Origin: Atrina japonica
Lineage: Eukaryota > Mollusca > Bivalvia > Pterioida > Pinnidae
Direction of reading: 5' to 3'
Assembly: GCA_030159075.1 (NCBI GenBank)
Contig: BROG01000523.1
Location: 434,001-498,000 of the forward strand
DNA length: 64,000 nt
Notes under the pieces: generated by a model
What the model was told of the DNA's origin: nothing
Databases searched by the model: none
The model's input: only the letters and a program-made list of their open reading frames with translations
Shown here: positions 11,353-25,800 of the stretch, in pieces
Position numbering within the stretch: the stretch's first letter is position 1
How the letters are laid out: each line of letters opens with the position of its first letter
Made by a program: the position numbers and the translations under genes

Positions 11353-12079
11353 CTCATTCACCCCTAAAGACACATTTGGACTGGTCTAAGTGTAACACAC
11401 AACAAATCAACAACTCGGCTCGTCATCGTATAGATTTTAATTTTACGCCAAGTGGGACCTTACAGCATGCAACAGTAACTTGTAATAAAATGGCCATCTC
11501 TATATGCTGGTCTAAAAGCTGGTCTGCTGGAACTCTAAAAACCTGATGCTTATAACAAACACAGAAAGAAAGAACATCAGAATTCTAGAAATTTTACCCA
11601 AAGAAAGAATACAATGAACCAAACAAAGAGAAATACTAGTGCCGTGCATATCAAATCTGTCGATTTCATCTTCTGTAACTTTTTCACGTTATAAATAGTA
11701 TCATTTTAGTACATTGTGCTCTTCACATTACAACAAAAGTGCTAAAACTTGTTTTCCATGGATGATAATGACACATAATGATCTATTTTATCTTACAGTT
11801 GCAACAAGTGTCATTATTTACTTAATTGAAATATGTTCACCAGTTAATAATATTTATCAGAAGCAGGACGTCCATTGTGTGACTAAATCAGGTGCCAGTA
11901 TTTCTCACATACATATACATATAGGGCATATTATAGTTTATCTCAGGGTACACCAATTGTATTATCTGTTATATTCATAAGTTAATCATTTTACTAAAAG
12001 TATTTTCTTCCCGAACCTCATAGTGTTACATAAGTCTTTGTTTTATGGAAGAGTCCATTGCTTTTCAGGGGTTGATGAG
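11353..12079. mobile_element. TTAA-flanked inverted-repeat element, 727 bp
   Basis: TTAA flanks both sides (11349-11352 and 12080-12083). The ends ctcattcacccctaaa and, inverted, ctcatcaacccctgaaa match with few differences. TTAA duplication is characteristic of piggyBac-type transposition. There is no transposase ORF, so this is non-autonomous. An 81-bp relative lies at 13109-13189. Confidence 0.65.
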
Positions 12080-12245
12080 TTAAGATAGGGTCTGGACTTC
12101 ATACTTTTCAAGAAAAGTTTAAGAGACTGATTATATACCAGTATCAACTTAAATGTGAAGTGGTCTTTATACAATGTTCCACTGTATTTGTAAGATACCA
12201 ACTCAGTTCAGGTCAATGATCTGGCCCAAATGGGCGTCTAGTTTC

Positions 12246-12390
12246 AAATACCTTATTATTTTTTCAAATACCTTATTATTTTTTTTACAGCAGTATACAA
12301 TGTTTCAAATACCTTATTATTTAAGTGTGCAATGTTTCAAATACCTTATTATTTTTTCAAATACCTTATTTTTTTTTTTACAGCAGTGTA
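12246..12390. repeat. Local tandem repeat of a caaataccttatta unit
   Basis: The word tttcaaataccttattattt recurs five times with irregular spacing, twice next to a tttttacagcagt segment. Intergenic. Confidence 0.7.
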
Positions 12391-12622
12391 CATTGTAATC
12401 ATGTCTAGAAAATTGTGATGGTCTTAAAAAGTTGTCTGAATAACTTTAATATGTCCTTCATTTCAAAAAACTACATTCTGTACTGATGATTTGATAATTT
12501 TTTATTTCTTGGAAATGATCTCCTTTTTATTACTCCCCTATGGGTCAACATTTAGTTTATGGGAGCACTGTATTTTACAAATGTTCTGCTGATAATGTTT
12601 CCAAGTTCAAATGGCTGTTTAA

Positions 12623-12938
12623 GGGGGCAATAGCTGTGTTCACCCAAAAATATTCAGATTTTTTCTACTTTTACTTCTTGTTCTTGGTGTACAATAACAA
12701 AGGAGAGCTCCTTGTCTTATATTCCTATATATTTTGTAAAAATACGGTTAGGTCCAGTGGGGTGTTCATATACAAATAGTAAGGCTGAGCTAATCACTTG
12801 CAAGTGAAAAAAGTGCCGAGCCTGGGTTTCTCAAGTGATTTTCACAAAATATATATAGGAATATTTTTTTTTCTTTTTGAGATTGTATATCATTCTTAAG
12901 TAGAGAAAGAAATGAAATAAACAACAGCTAATGCCTCT
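12623..12938. mobile_element. TTAA-flanked element, family of 39328-39658
   Basis: TTAA at 12619-12622 and 12939-12942. The ends are gggggcaatagctg and, inverted, agaggcattagctg. It is a diverged copy of the piggyBac-like family that also occurs at 39.3 kb and 58.3 kb. Confidence 0.65.
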
Positions 12939-13108
12939 TTAAATCAGTAATTCATTTATTACATTTATTGTATCTATGTTTAAAGGGACATGTCATGTTA
13001 TTGTATCCATATTTAAATATTGAACTTCTGTGTACAGTATCAATTCCATATCAAATGTCCATTGAACCACAGCCAGACCTAATTTATCCATCGTGAATTC
13101 TCAGCTAA

Positions 13109-13189
13109 TTCATTCAACCCTAAAGACACATTTGGGCTGACCTAAATCATTGATTTACAGAAGAGTCTATTTTTTCAGGGTTTGATGAG
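13109..13189. mobile_element. 81-bp short form of the TTAA element at 11353
   Basis: The ends ttcattcaaccctaaagac and cagggtttgatgag match those of the 727-bp element. The right flank is TTAA; the left flank has mutated to CTAA. Confidence 0.55.
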
Positions 13190-13779
13190 TTAATGTAGAA
13201 CCATGAATATATAACCATCTCTGCGTATTTGTCGTGTATGTTTACATGCTTCTTGCTGTATTTATCATTTTACTTGACATGTATCCTCGTTAGTGATTTA
13301 GTTTTATCAAAAGTGTTGTATGATTTTGCATTTTGTTACGTATAACATTTATCTAGAGATAGTCTTTTAGTTTTAGACAAATTTCTGTAAATTATCTCTA
13401 CTTTATATACGTTATGTATTGATTTTAGATACTGGGACATGACATATACAAGGTCCCATATGAAAGTCATTAAGTGTCACACTAAAAATACATAAAAGTA
13501 CCTGTATTTGGCAGACACAAGTTAAAATCTATTTCAAATGCGGCACCTTTTAGCTCCATTTGTACATGAACTATTATTGATTATATAACCAAATAAATCC
13601 ATTGTATGTTCAATGAAATGATTGCATTACATAATTGTGATTGTGAATTATTTAAAGACAAATTTTCAGGTGACAATCAAATGATTGATTCCCAACGTTT
13701 TTGTTAGGTAGGCATGTTGCAATAATAAAATATAAACTGGCCATGTTTTGTCTTTTTTTGTATGTAGTATTGTTTTTTA

Positions 13780-14040
13780 TGTTACCTTAGTCACTCGGGT
13801 GGTGACCTATTGCCATTGGTTCCTGTCCAGCGTCGTACGTCATCCTGCTCCTTTGTGCATTAACAATTGAACATTTTGAACTTCTTGAAAACTACAAAGC
13901 CAATTGACAACAATTTTTTAATTAAACTGAGCTGTCAACAGCTTTAACAGGGTTCTCTACTCCGCCATTGAAAACCAGCTGCCACCATATAACTGAAGAA
14001 TTGCTGAGTGTGGCGTAAAACACCATTCAAAATTTATATA
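13780..14040. repeat. Repeat fragments including SINE tail
   Basis: Two adjoining fragments: a dispersed repeat beginning around tcactcgggtggtgacctat, and a segment with gccaccatataactgaagaa and gtgtggcgtaaaacacc, the 3' tail of the SINE group seen at 19066, 53985, 60694 and 63071. Confidence 0.5.
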
Positions 14041-14409
14041 CCAAGTATTTATAACCTCGGGATATTCTTTACAGAAACAAGTCATTTCCTTGTCATTCGC
14101 CGATTTCCTATGTTGGAAATGTCAGATTTTGGAAAAAATATTTAGTAACAAAATATAATAACTTTCTATTTATGCTGTAATTAAAAGGCTATTAGCTGTG
14201 GGTTTTTTTTTTCAAAACATTTTTCTTCCTTTTTATGACGCTGAGCGAAGCGAAACGTTATATAGGGATCATGCAGATTCTGACTCTTCACTTCACAGTT
14301 TTTGTCTGCAGCCTCAAAGCAATATAGTGCACTAAAACTAAGGCTTTCAACAAGGATATTCAGTGTGTGCTCTTTCTATTCATGCATTTGTTGTAAATTC
14401 TACCATGCT

Positions 14410-14735
14410 ATGAATCCAATGGTAAATGTTATGAAAGTGTCAGTTACCATTGTAACAAAATAATGGCCACTGATTGGTCAAAATTAAGATATTTTCAGAT
14501 TTTGCTGAAAATTGATAAACGGGAGTATTTTGGCATTAAAAATTCAATGGTAAATGTTATGGAAGTGTCATTTGCCATTTTAACAAAATAAAGGCTTGTG
14601 ATTGGTTAAAATTAAGATAATTTCAGATGATTTGACTCAAAATTGCTATACATGGTATTTTGGCATTGCAAATTCAATGGTAAAAGCTATGGAAGTTTCA
14701 AATTTGAGTTATTTTCAAATTTTGCTAAATTGGTG
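14410..14735. repeat. About 130-bp tandem repeat, 2.5 copies
   Basis: The word ttcaatggtaaatgttatg or a close form recurs at 14417, 14545 and 14675, each followed by gtcatttgccat- and gattggttaaaatt-like segments. Intergenic. Confidence 0.7.
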
Positions 14736-14974
14736 CATAGAAATAATTTGGTATAGGAATTCAGTGGTAAACATTACAGGAAAACGGTGGATTGATTTGA
14801 TTTTATTTTGAATAGTATAAGAACATGCCACACTCAACAATATTTCAGTTATAGTCACAACATAAACAACAACCCTTATAACTGGTATTTCGGTACCAGC
14901 TGATAAGTTTATGCTAAAGTAATATTTTGAAACAGTTCTAAATTCTTCAAAAGTTAAGATATTCATCTTTTCAC

Positions 14975-15150
14975 AGTCGTTACTCTTAGATGGATTTTAG
15001 CTATACATTTAGATTTATTATTTAGCATTGTATGATACCACTTTCTCTTTAGAAAACATTTTTTAAATTGGCGCTCAACTGATGAAGTCCAATTGACAGA
15101 AACGATTGTCTTGAGCATAAGACCCCGGTTACAAAATACCCAGGAAGAGA
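14975..15150. mobile_element. Dispersed repeat, copy 1 of 3
   Basis: It shares ttaga-ggattt-gctatac, gtatgataccactttctctt and caactgatgaagtc-aattga with 15935-16120 and 30945-31135. No coding capacity; ends not determined. Confidence 0.6.
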
Positions 15151-15164
15151 TTCCGCAAGTAAAC

Positions 15165-15490
15165 GGGCTTTGTAATTTTTCAAGTGCTCAACGTCATTGT
15201 GGCCATTCAGGCCTTTGATTTACTACTTAAATTGATATACAATAACAAAAAGGGATGGAAATTCCTATATTTTGTGAAAATTGGTAGAGAAACCGAAGTT
15301 TCACACTTGATTAACTCAACCTTAATATTTGTGTATGAATACCACACTGGACCTGACCTCATTTTCACAAAATATATAGCAATATAAGATTTTTAATGCC
15401 TGTGTATAGCTCTTATTTGTTATTGTACATCAAGTGCAAGTAGAATAAATAATGGAAATAACTTGTTATGGTAGACACAGCTAATAAAAA
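15165..15490. mobile_element. Partial copy of the TTAA element family
   Basis: Internal words seen at 39.4 kb and 12.7 kb are shared (acaataacaaaaaggg, tgaataccacactggacctg, acagctaa near the right end). The TTAA ends are not preserved. Confidence 0.45.
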
Positions 15491-15934
15491 TAATTAATAA
15501 TATAACACAATGAAAAATGATTTAATACTTTATGTTCATCAAAATTAACAATGATTGTTCTGAAAATATTCTTTAAAATTTTGCATATAAATTGTGCCCA
15601 TTTGGCCTTCTATCTTTTGAAAACAATCTTTAATGAGTTCAACAAAATACACTATTTTTTATCCTTTTAAATTTCATTCCGAGTATTGACTAAACAAATT
15701 TTATTCATCTCTTCTTTTGACAAACTATATTTATGTCGTCTTTTCTGAAACTGTAAGATACTTTATGTTTACAGAAACATAAAACATAGAAAATTTTCCA
15801 CAAAAAACGAGAAAATCTAATGTACAAAGAAACTCGATGGATTCATTTGTGCATTTGAGCAGATTTAGACAGCTGTTACATTGTTTGAAAAGGGGGAATT
15901 TTTACACAAATTTACCATGTTACTTATTTTTACA

Positions 15935-16120
15935 GTGTTACTCTTAGACGGATTTCGGCTATACTTTTAGAGATATTATTTGGCCTTGTATGATACCACT
16001 TTATCTTTCGAAAAAACACATACTTTTCAAATTGGAGCTCAACTGATGAAGTCTAATTGACAGAAACGATATCGTCTTCAGCATTATAACTTTGGTATTA
16101 TGTTTATAATATTTAAAATA
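15935..16120. mobile_element. Dispersed repeat, copy 2 of 3
   Basis: Same family as 14975-15150, here with the fuller right part gaaacgatatcgtcttcagc and ataactttggtattatgttt. Confidence 0.6.
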
Positions 16121-16360
16121 GTTTGTTTTAATATTCCAAACACATCTTTACCAAAGGTATCACAGTCATGTTATACAAGTATCTCTACAGAGTTTGACCT
16201 CAAGGCGCCTCACTTGCAAGGTCATAATACCATTGCTGACAACTCTTACAATCATAGGTGACGCAGGTATTTGTATTGGCCCGTTTTTAAACTATAATTG
16301 TGGTTTTGCTTCTGATACACTACAAACAGTTTGACGCCAAAGCGTCATATTAACATAGTC

Positions 16361-16656
16361 TCACTTCACAAGGTCACACAAACTCTTGTAATCGCAGCCA
16401 ACAACTCTCATGGCTAATGCGAGAACCTCTACAGTGGGTGAAACTGAACTCTTCTCTTTCCATATATGCAACATCTCCCGGATCATTTTAAGTGGATCGA
16501 AGCGATGTTTCATTTGAAGTAACTTCAGTTCATCACACTGGACACCAATTTCCATGGCAACATGAAGGAATTTTTCATTGATATGCACTGCGATTTCATC
16601 CAAAATTTTGTCGCTTGGTATGTCCCTCCTTTTGGCAATCGGTAAATCTATTGGAT
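16361..16656 (-). CDS. ROCO gene exon 17: second Death-fold domain
   Basis: Acceptor ttatcctatag; 97 residues and a stop. After PIDLPIAKRRDIPSDKI, a helical domain follows with the hydrophobic/Trp pattern of Death domains (AMEIGVQCDELKLLQ, MLHIWKEK, LALAMRVVGC). It ends the protein shortly after the last helix. Confidence 0.75.
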
Positions 16657-16708
16657 CTATAGGATAAAAATGTAACAACTTATTTTAAGGCACTGGTTGT
16701 CTGAGATA

Positions 16709-16807
<99 letters not shown>

Positions 16808-19800
16808 GGTGCCTGGTAAGGTATTATTATTATTATTATTAGCTATGTCCCATATACAGATATAAGGTATGTATCAACGGGAGAACAAATATTGCATATC
16901 AAAAGTGTTAATTACTTGTCAAAAACCTAATCTTTTTGGTTGATTTTGATGTCACAAATATTTGTTGTCATTGTTCTAGTACATTTAGCATTAAAATAGT
17001 CTTTCGATGATTTTGTTTCTGGAATTTATCAAGATTGTAATATTCGGAAATATCAAAATATAACATACTGATTATTACAATGGATACCTTAAATGTTCAA
17101 AGGTGTATAAAACATCACATGACTTACAAATCATAGCAGTAGTAACAGTGAACACTAACTGATCGAAATAGATGAATTAAGTATATTGTATATCAATTTA
17201 AATCTCTCACCAATTTTGGATTTGTCAAGAAGTCTGTAGATCTGAAATGTAAGAAATGTACATATACAGCATGCCTATATGGAAATATTCGAGAGATGTA
17301 TCTATATCTATAATTGGCATATGTAAAAAAAAAACATTGAGGTTTACACATCGGTGTCTCCGAAACCTAGCAGAATTTGCACACATCTATATACATTGTA
17401 CATGTATACTTTGGACACTTAACCTATAAGAATTATGTAAGTTAGCAACGGCACATTTAAACATCATTGCTAACACACACATACATGCACAAAGTCACAC
17501 AAAAACAAATAGGCACACACAGTCACACAACAACAGACACACACACGCAAACACACACGTGCACACAATCAGGCACACACAAAAACACCCTTACATAGTG
17601 GACAAGAATAGTTTTTTTTACATTATCCAAAACGACAAATTATATTCGCGAGATAACATTTTTCCGACCCGCTTATTTCGTCAGTAAACTCATCTCGTCA
17701 CACAGGGATACGTTGCTTGCATTCGTTACCAATAGGGATCGTGTTAAACAACATGAAGTCCCCCTCTCAAGAATATCAAATAGTATTCTAGATCATGACC
17801 GGATACAGTGACTACCTTTCACCAGTCAGACCTAAAACTTACTGATGACGTTTTCATCGAAATATAGTTTATATGAAACAATTGCGATGGGTGTTACATG
17901 CTAATAGGGGATGCTGACTGCTACCAGACACCTGTCCCCTCCCATTTTCTATTGGCAATTGTTCTTCATTTTGAGATTGTGATTATATCAAACTTGTATT
18001 CCAATGGATGGATAATTCCGTATATCCAATGATACTTTTTAATTTTCACTTTATGTTTTGAGAAAGATTAGCAAGAAATATTCACGTACTTTGCAGAAGA
18101 TGTGTTCATTTATTCCAAGTTCTATAAACGCTTTCACTAAGGTCCCCATTTTGCACCGATCTCCCGATGCTCGATTTCTCCATGCTTGGAGAATGAAAAA
18201 GAAAACATCTTGGACCTGGTGGTTATCGTGTCGGAATCTCTCTATCTCAACACTCGATGTCCCTAATTCCACAGCCACTGTATAAAGTTGTTCAGGAAGA
18301 AGGTACGCTGACAGTCGACTGAGTTCCAAATCCGTTGGCGAAGAATTCATGGCACATGCGGGGAGCCCTGTTGTAAAATATGAAAATGTGATGTGACAAT
18401 AGCGAAATAGGATATGTGCAGGTATAAAATGATAGACTGTCAATCGGAAAGGACCGCCTTGAGGTTTAACATATAAGTGTTGTTTTCTATTTAGTTGCTT
18501 TTTAAGCCCTGGCAATTTAAAGAATATGGAAAGATCACAAACTACAGGCGCCACATATATTGCCCTGTGCTATGTCATCATGCCAATGCTATACAATAGA
18601 CTATTGCTATTAAATATTGTAGTTACAACACGGCTACATGACATAGTAACTCAGTTTACAGTTTCATCTTCTAGAACTTTTTGCGCCGAGCCTTTTGACA
18701 AAGCACTGACCATAGGTACCGTCAGAATCATAAACCTAATCTAGAATCTTTCTCTTGTAATGTAAACGCTACAATAATTAAGCCATCTCTTCCGATGGAA
18801 CTTCGAATAAGTGATATATTAAGATACTCTTTCTTTGGACATGTTTTGTATTTGAGTACTGACTCACAAATAAATTTTATACTCATATATCATTTTTGTC
18901 TAACATTCTATAGAGATGATGAATTCAATCACAACGTTGTATCTTATTTTCCTCATCATATTAAGTCAAACACTATAGAATATAAAACGGGTATATTAAT
19001 GAGATATATTCTTGTCTTTCTAAATCGAAATGTAGTAGTTTCATTTAATTATCAAATAACATGACATATGGGGCTTCCGTGGTGGGATGGTTACAACATG
19101 AAGTGTCTCATCTCTTGTCAGCAAGGACTCCAGAGTCCGTCTGGAACTTAAGCTGATTTTGTGAGGAAGTTTGCCAGTTTACTTGCGGAATGCCGTTGAT
19201 TTATTACCTGGTACATTATAGTTCTCTCATGGACGCCACCATATGACAGATATCATTGAGTGTGGTGTAAAACAACATTCAATTTTTTTTTAAATAATCA
19301 AACATTGATTTTATGTAGAATTCATTTAACCAGAACCTGTGGACACGCATAAAATAAGTAGAATGATGCTCTTTCACGCGAATTAGCGTACTTTGTTATT
19401 CTTACACATAAAGTATACAAAACCATGATTTCTGTTCACCTTACCTTTGCAGTCTTCAGAACATTCGCACTCCACAGCTTCTTTAGAATCCTGGAAAAAT
19501 CAGACTTGATGCTATTCATAATTGCTGAATCAAAGCATCGATAGGACATTACAATTCTGTCACGGATTCCGTATATCCCCATGCCCATCTAGAATACTAT
19601 ATAACGAAAATGAATTGCGCCTTTTTGGTTTGCTGAAGGACAAATGAAGGGCATTACAGGATGCAATCGCTCATGCGACTGAGAGGTAAATAAGAACTAT
19701 GTGTAAATCATGAACTATGGAATGATATGGCAATCGAGATGACGCTTTGTGAGTTCCCAGTGTAAACGACTGTAAAACGCATACAGAGCTTATGTAAGCT

Positions 19801-22800
19801 TATTGGAATCTATGTATTTGAAGTCGATATGATTAGGTTCATTCAATTTTATAACGAAAAAGAAACTCAGCATACGCGATAATAGTGTACCTTTAAATCT
19901 AAGTGACTAAAATTGTGTACCTGAATGTCAGACAACCACTTCACAGAAAATGGAATTTCTTCCACATCCACATCCTCACCGCTTATGGAAGCCAGCCACT
20001 TTGATTTGTACACCATTATTATTTTTTTCAACATCGATGTAATGGTGTCCTCAATGCCCCTACAAAGCCTTCTGCTCACGTTGGTTTTCCCTCTTTTGTG
20101 GGAAATTGTTATATTTATGGTATGGCCAAGTTTCTGTACTGCCAAAGTGTGGAATGGATCGAGTTTAAACAAACACAACCCAAAGTAGAGATGGTCCTCG
20201 AAGATAGGCCATGATCCTAGACATGCCGCTACGAGTCGGTTGAAAATTGCAAGGGGCAACAAATTCCTTCGGAAAACACAATGAATTGTTAATCCTTCCT
20301 CTAACATAGATTTTATAAAGGCTTCTTTCTCGTCTGGGTAGCCCTCTTTCAACATACATGGGACGTAGAAGAAATCGGCTGTCGATATTTGACCGTCTTG
20401 GTCATATACGACAGGCTTCACGACGAGATCCAGTTTTTCCATTGTATTCACTAGGTGCTTTTGATGTAAAGCAAACAAGTGGTTCTCCTCTCGAGACCAA
20501 AGTTTCTCTATCGTCTCGATGGTGAGCATTCCTCGTTTGGACATATTCTGCCAAGCTGTATGTTTATCTTTGTCATCTTTACAGAAGATATCTGCTGTAA
20601 TCAGAGACCTAAGTGCATCAATGAGCCACTGTGGATCTAAGATCACAAACATTTTCAGTTCTGTGACATTAAAGAAAAGGATATGTCCCAAAGAATGAAG
20701 GAAGTTTAGAAAGACGTCTAGTTCATCGTCATCCAGAGGGGTCACGCTGTGGCTATTTAGACTCTTTACCACCTCTATCTGAACTATCATTCTACCTTTT
20801 CGTTTCAAGTCAAAGATATAATCGTATAGAGGAAGCCATGATTTTGGCAACTCCTCTCCCCAATGAGGTTGAGTTTCAGCTTGATGAATGATTTCATCAC
20901 GTAGTGTAGCGTAACCTTCATCTTGAGGATCCGTGGCATTTAGGAAAATATCCTCATTGAATATAAGTTGATGTGATAATTCCTCTTTGAAATGTGTTGA
21001 AATGATGTTTCCGATTTCTTGCTTTCTTTGCTGTCTTAGTGTCTAAAATTGATTTGACATAATTATGAATAATTATGTTATACATCACAGTGCCCATTAC
21101 AACAACATAACCTAGGTATTTCGTATAATCACAATTACTACTACCAAATGCGATACCTTTTGTAAACTAGATATTACAAAATCTATACATATTAACAAAT
21201 GATAAAAGTAAGAAAAATTCAACAATGCAGACCTTTTGTCTTACAAGAAAATATAATAAATTTGGTATCATTTAAAATGTAACATGATCATGGTGTATTC
21301 AAAACACATACACATGAACCAACATGATCATGGTGTATTCAAAACACATACACATGAACCAACGGAGGTAAACTTTGAAAAAATAATCAAACCTGTGGAA
21401 TTAAGTCCCAGTGAGTTCCGACAAGAATTATCTTCGGAAAACCTCTTGTGTTGCCTTCAGTGTATGTTATAATTGATGAGATCCAAAACCGGAGGTAGGC
21501 TGTAAAAGTTAAGTAAAATGTATTTTAGTACAGATACAGATGTGTTTTAGAGTGTTTAATATCATCGCAAAGCATTGATATTGAGTCCTCTCCACAGGCT
21601 CATGTCGAATGGATGTCTAATTCTTGCAATCAAAGTTAAACTGGCCAATTGTGATTCGTTTGTTTAATTTACAACGGCCAAAAATGTGTAAATGACAATC
21701 TTTATTTTTGTTAGGTCATTATTAACGCTTTGTTGCGCACTAAAGGTTCTTCTTTTGATATACTTCAAAATGTGTGGATACACAAGTCTATTGGATAATA
21801 ATTTAAACGTGGTCTTATGTATCTGAAGTCGTGATACCGTTAATATTGCAAACGGGGGAGGGGAACATAACTAAAATTATAATACCACACCTTGATTAGA
21901 CAATGTATCGGAACAAGAGAAAACTTCTTCACTTGAAATGAAGTAAACAATAAAATAATACGCTGTAACGTATAGAATTTCATACGTGTAACGTCTCGAA
22001 TGTTTCATTTTATGTAATTTTAATCATTTGTTGACCTCTTATTCAAGCGTACATATTTACTAATCTGTCAAAGAAACATTCAATCTTACCGATAACACAG
22101 GATTTCTCTTTTCCTCCTTCCTCCAGACCCTGATCGTCAACCTTGTCTTCTAGGTCTCTGGAGGCATCAAACGTCAATATGTACATACTTCTATACGTTA
22201 GGAACGTTTGATGTGTTGTATAGAAAACCGTCTGACCTCCAAAGTCCCAAATGTCTACAGGAACAAGGAACTCGTCCATTTCACTTTTCGTCTTTTTCTT
22301 TTCTATGACCTTTTTTAGCAAATCATTTGTCGACATTTCTTTCAATTTCATCACTAAAGTGTTTTCCTCCACCTCCCCTTGACCCCGCTCCTTCCTTTTG
22401 TCAGTAGTACCAGTCAGTTCAAGTGTTGACGAATGATTATTGTTGTTCAGAATTTGTGGTTCGAGTGTGCCAGTATGTCTATCCTTTTCATCATATCCAT
22501 CAGCGCCCAGATGTTTGGAAACAGGATTGCTCGATGTAATGTTCTCAAATATATCTCGCGCAAGAATTTCCGGTGCAGAGAAGTCAGTTATGCCTGATAA
22601 AACACAATTGATTTCATATAAATTTACATTTTCTTTTACTTTTGCTCTGCTTTAAATATTTCTATAAAGCTAGAAACATATATATTTTACGATACATGAG
22701 GTACATCTTGTAATATACAAGCGATACCATACCAAAACAGTACTCACACAAAACCAGTTTACATTTACCAAAAAAATAAGAAAATTATTTTAATTAGAGA

Positions 22801-25800
22801 AAAACTAGGTTAATTAATTGATATACACCTGGGGCACCAGAAATGATTACTCTTTAAATCCGGAAATTTTCGCGGAACTTTATTATCACGATACACATGT
22901 TCTAAATTCATTCACGAGATGATATTTTGCGATTTCAAATCTTCATTTTATCATACTTTTATCATACTTCATTACGCGTTAATTATATTTTCGCGAGTTA
23001 GAAATGTTGCGAAATTACGCGTAAATAAAATTCTCGCGTATAATACCGGATTTAAGGTATAGTCCAGATAAAAAAAAGTTAACAAAACCGAAGTTAATGA
23101 AAAAAAAAATACTGATCAAAACCATTTTTCAATTATACAGGCCGCACATACCCGGCTTTAATAAGGTTTGAATATGTATCCGTTCAACTAAGTATAAGAG
23201 TGATTGGGATAGTTTTTTTTTTCTTGTTTAAAATCAACATTTTTGAAAAACATGTGTTTTATATTACTCATACATTGTATCTTGAGAGGTAAGTACTCTA
23301 ATTGCTTTGGTATTGTATATTTTAAGTGAATTTTACATAGGTTTCTTACCTGCTTCCTGGATAATCCATTCTTTTGTTTTTCTATTGTAAAAGCAGCGAC
23401 CATTGAATATTTCTATACCATTTGTACTGGTGATCTGTATAATATATGAGTGTACAGCTGTGTAACTTGTGTAAATACTACATAGCAATGATTATTATCG
23501 AATTCACCTTTTACGAGTTGTCCCGTTTCGTTCAGTTTTGTTTGAATAGTTTGTACTTAGATCATGTGATTTCAACAGGAAGCCGGGCGCGGTCGCTTCC
23601 GGTTTCGTAATATTTACATCGACAACATTCGACTTTATCTTGTTTTGCTTCATCTATGAGGAATACAGATTAGATAGACGTTCTTTCATGCCCATATAAC
23701 GAGTGATACCCTGTAGACTTTTTTAATGCTAGCACCTAATACAGAATTATGCCTATATTTCAGGGCATATATATGATAAAATCCTTAACCGGAAGTGAAG
23801 GTGGCCGCATGTTTTATCTTATGTTAAATACTATTTTGACGTATCGTGACGGAACGGAACAACTCAAAAAAGGTTTATTCATCTTAGCGTTTTTTGATAT
23901 AATGCAAAAAATAGGAACAGAAGGTATTAGATTGACATTTAAATGTTGTTAACACACTAACGCGCGCACGAAACCGACAAACCGATATTTACCCATCTTT
24001 GGTCTTGGAACATAAATATTGTATGAGTGAACATTTTTTAATTGTTTTTTTAATTTAAAAGAAAGAGTAAAGTTAATTTTCATTAGATCGCCACCTAATA
24101 ATTTTATTTATATGCAAAAGGTGCATGTTAGAAAATAATATCAAAGCGCGGTTAAAAGATCTTCATCGAGAAAATGTATCTAAACGATGAACATCTCTCT
24201 CTCTCTCTCTCTCTGATTGGGTGTGTATGTTTATATACCTTGAGGAAAGCAGGGTTTTTCCCTAGTAAAGCCATTGCTAATGTCGATTTCCCCACAGAGT
24301 AATGGCCGACAAACATGATGCGTAAGTGGTAAGATTTAAATGTCCCTCTCTTCAGGGCATTTCGGAATATTTCCAGAGATCTTGAGTCCATTCTGAGTAT
24401 CTCTTCCGGTATCCCTGGTATCACTATGAGAAAAGCCATAAGATAATAAAATTTACATCTATACATACACATATTCACATTCCTGGCTACAACAGAATAC
24501 TTTGCTGTCGGATTTGAAGTTTTCACGATTATAAAGATGTAATTACAATTCATCTTCCACTAAAATCTAACATCTCGGGATTTTCTTTATCTTTCTTTTT
24601 TTTTTTGTTGCAGTGAAAAGGATTTTAGATTCATTTGTTATGCAAATATCCGACAACTTTGATTTAACTTTTATTTAATTATATTTTACAATGCAGCAAT
24701 TTCGTGTATTAAATTAAGCGCCACCTTATACTGTTATTTCTATGTTATTCCAATGTTAAACTTAAAAACGGCATCATATTATGTTTAACCAGAAGTCTAT
24801 TACTCCAGAAGTTTGATACTGTTCTATTAGGGCCACTAGACATGATCAGTGCCCTTCTGCAGGTGTACACTGCTATATATAGTAACGTGACCCGGTAAGG
24901 TCAAATGACGCAGCGTCCACTGTCACATTACTGTCATACATGTTGAATCAGGTCGCTAACGTCGTCTGTTTGGCCAAGAACTTGCTCGAGATATCCCATA
25001 GTAGTACAAACATGATGACGAGCGCTTTGATCGTCTCCTTCAGCAATATCATCACCTTCTTTCCCATCTCGGCATTGACAGTCTCTAGCCAGATTGACGG
25101 CAAATTGTAAACAAATATCTGGATTTGACGTCATTTTAGACATTCATTTCATTCATTTTTGTATGACTTCTTTGATTTTCTCCCATTTAATTCATTATCA
25201 TGCATTCATTTATGTATTTTACCTGTACTTAAGTAGAAATATACTTTCTTGAAATAGTTTTGATGAAATTTAATTTTTATTTTTGTTTATGAATTCTTCT
25301 TATGAGCTGTGAAAATGAAGGCTTTTCTCACACTCTCGGATTATTCTTCAAAACCACACAAAACTTTACATGAAGCAAGAACCCAATGTCCCATACCAAG
25401 TTTGCATATTTTTTGGCCAGATAGACTCAGGGGTGGATAAAGGTTTGGGTACCCCTCTATGAAAATCGTTTTCCCTTAGAACTACTGCATGGATGGACAA
25501 AATTAAAATCTGAGTGATTACATAGATGTATGATTCAATTTCATGATTTTCGAATAATTGGAAAATTAATTTTTGGCTTGAGTTTGACGTCTTTCCCGAC
25601 TTTGTCATTTTCATTCATTTTAAAGTCTCTTCTGCTAACAGAGTGTGTTATAATAATTTGTAAATTGAGATTCCATACTTGAAAGATACCAAAACAATAC
25701 TGGTGTGCGATGTGGTCCATGAACCCGTTGTTACCTATGTAGAATGATCACGCCTGTTATGACCTTGATTTTAAGTCTTCTCCGAAAGATCCGTAACATT

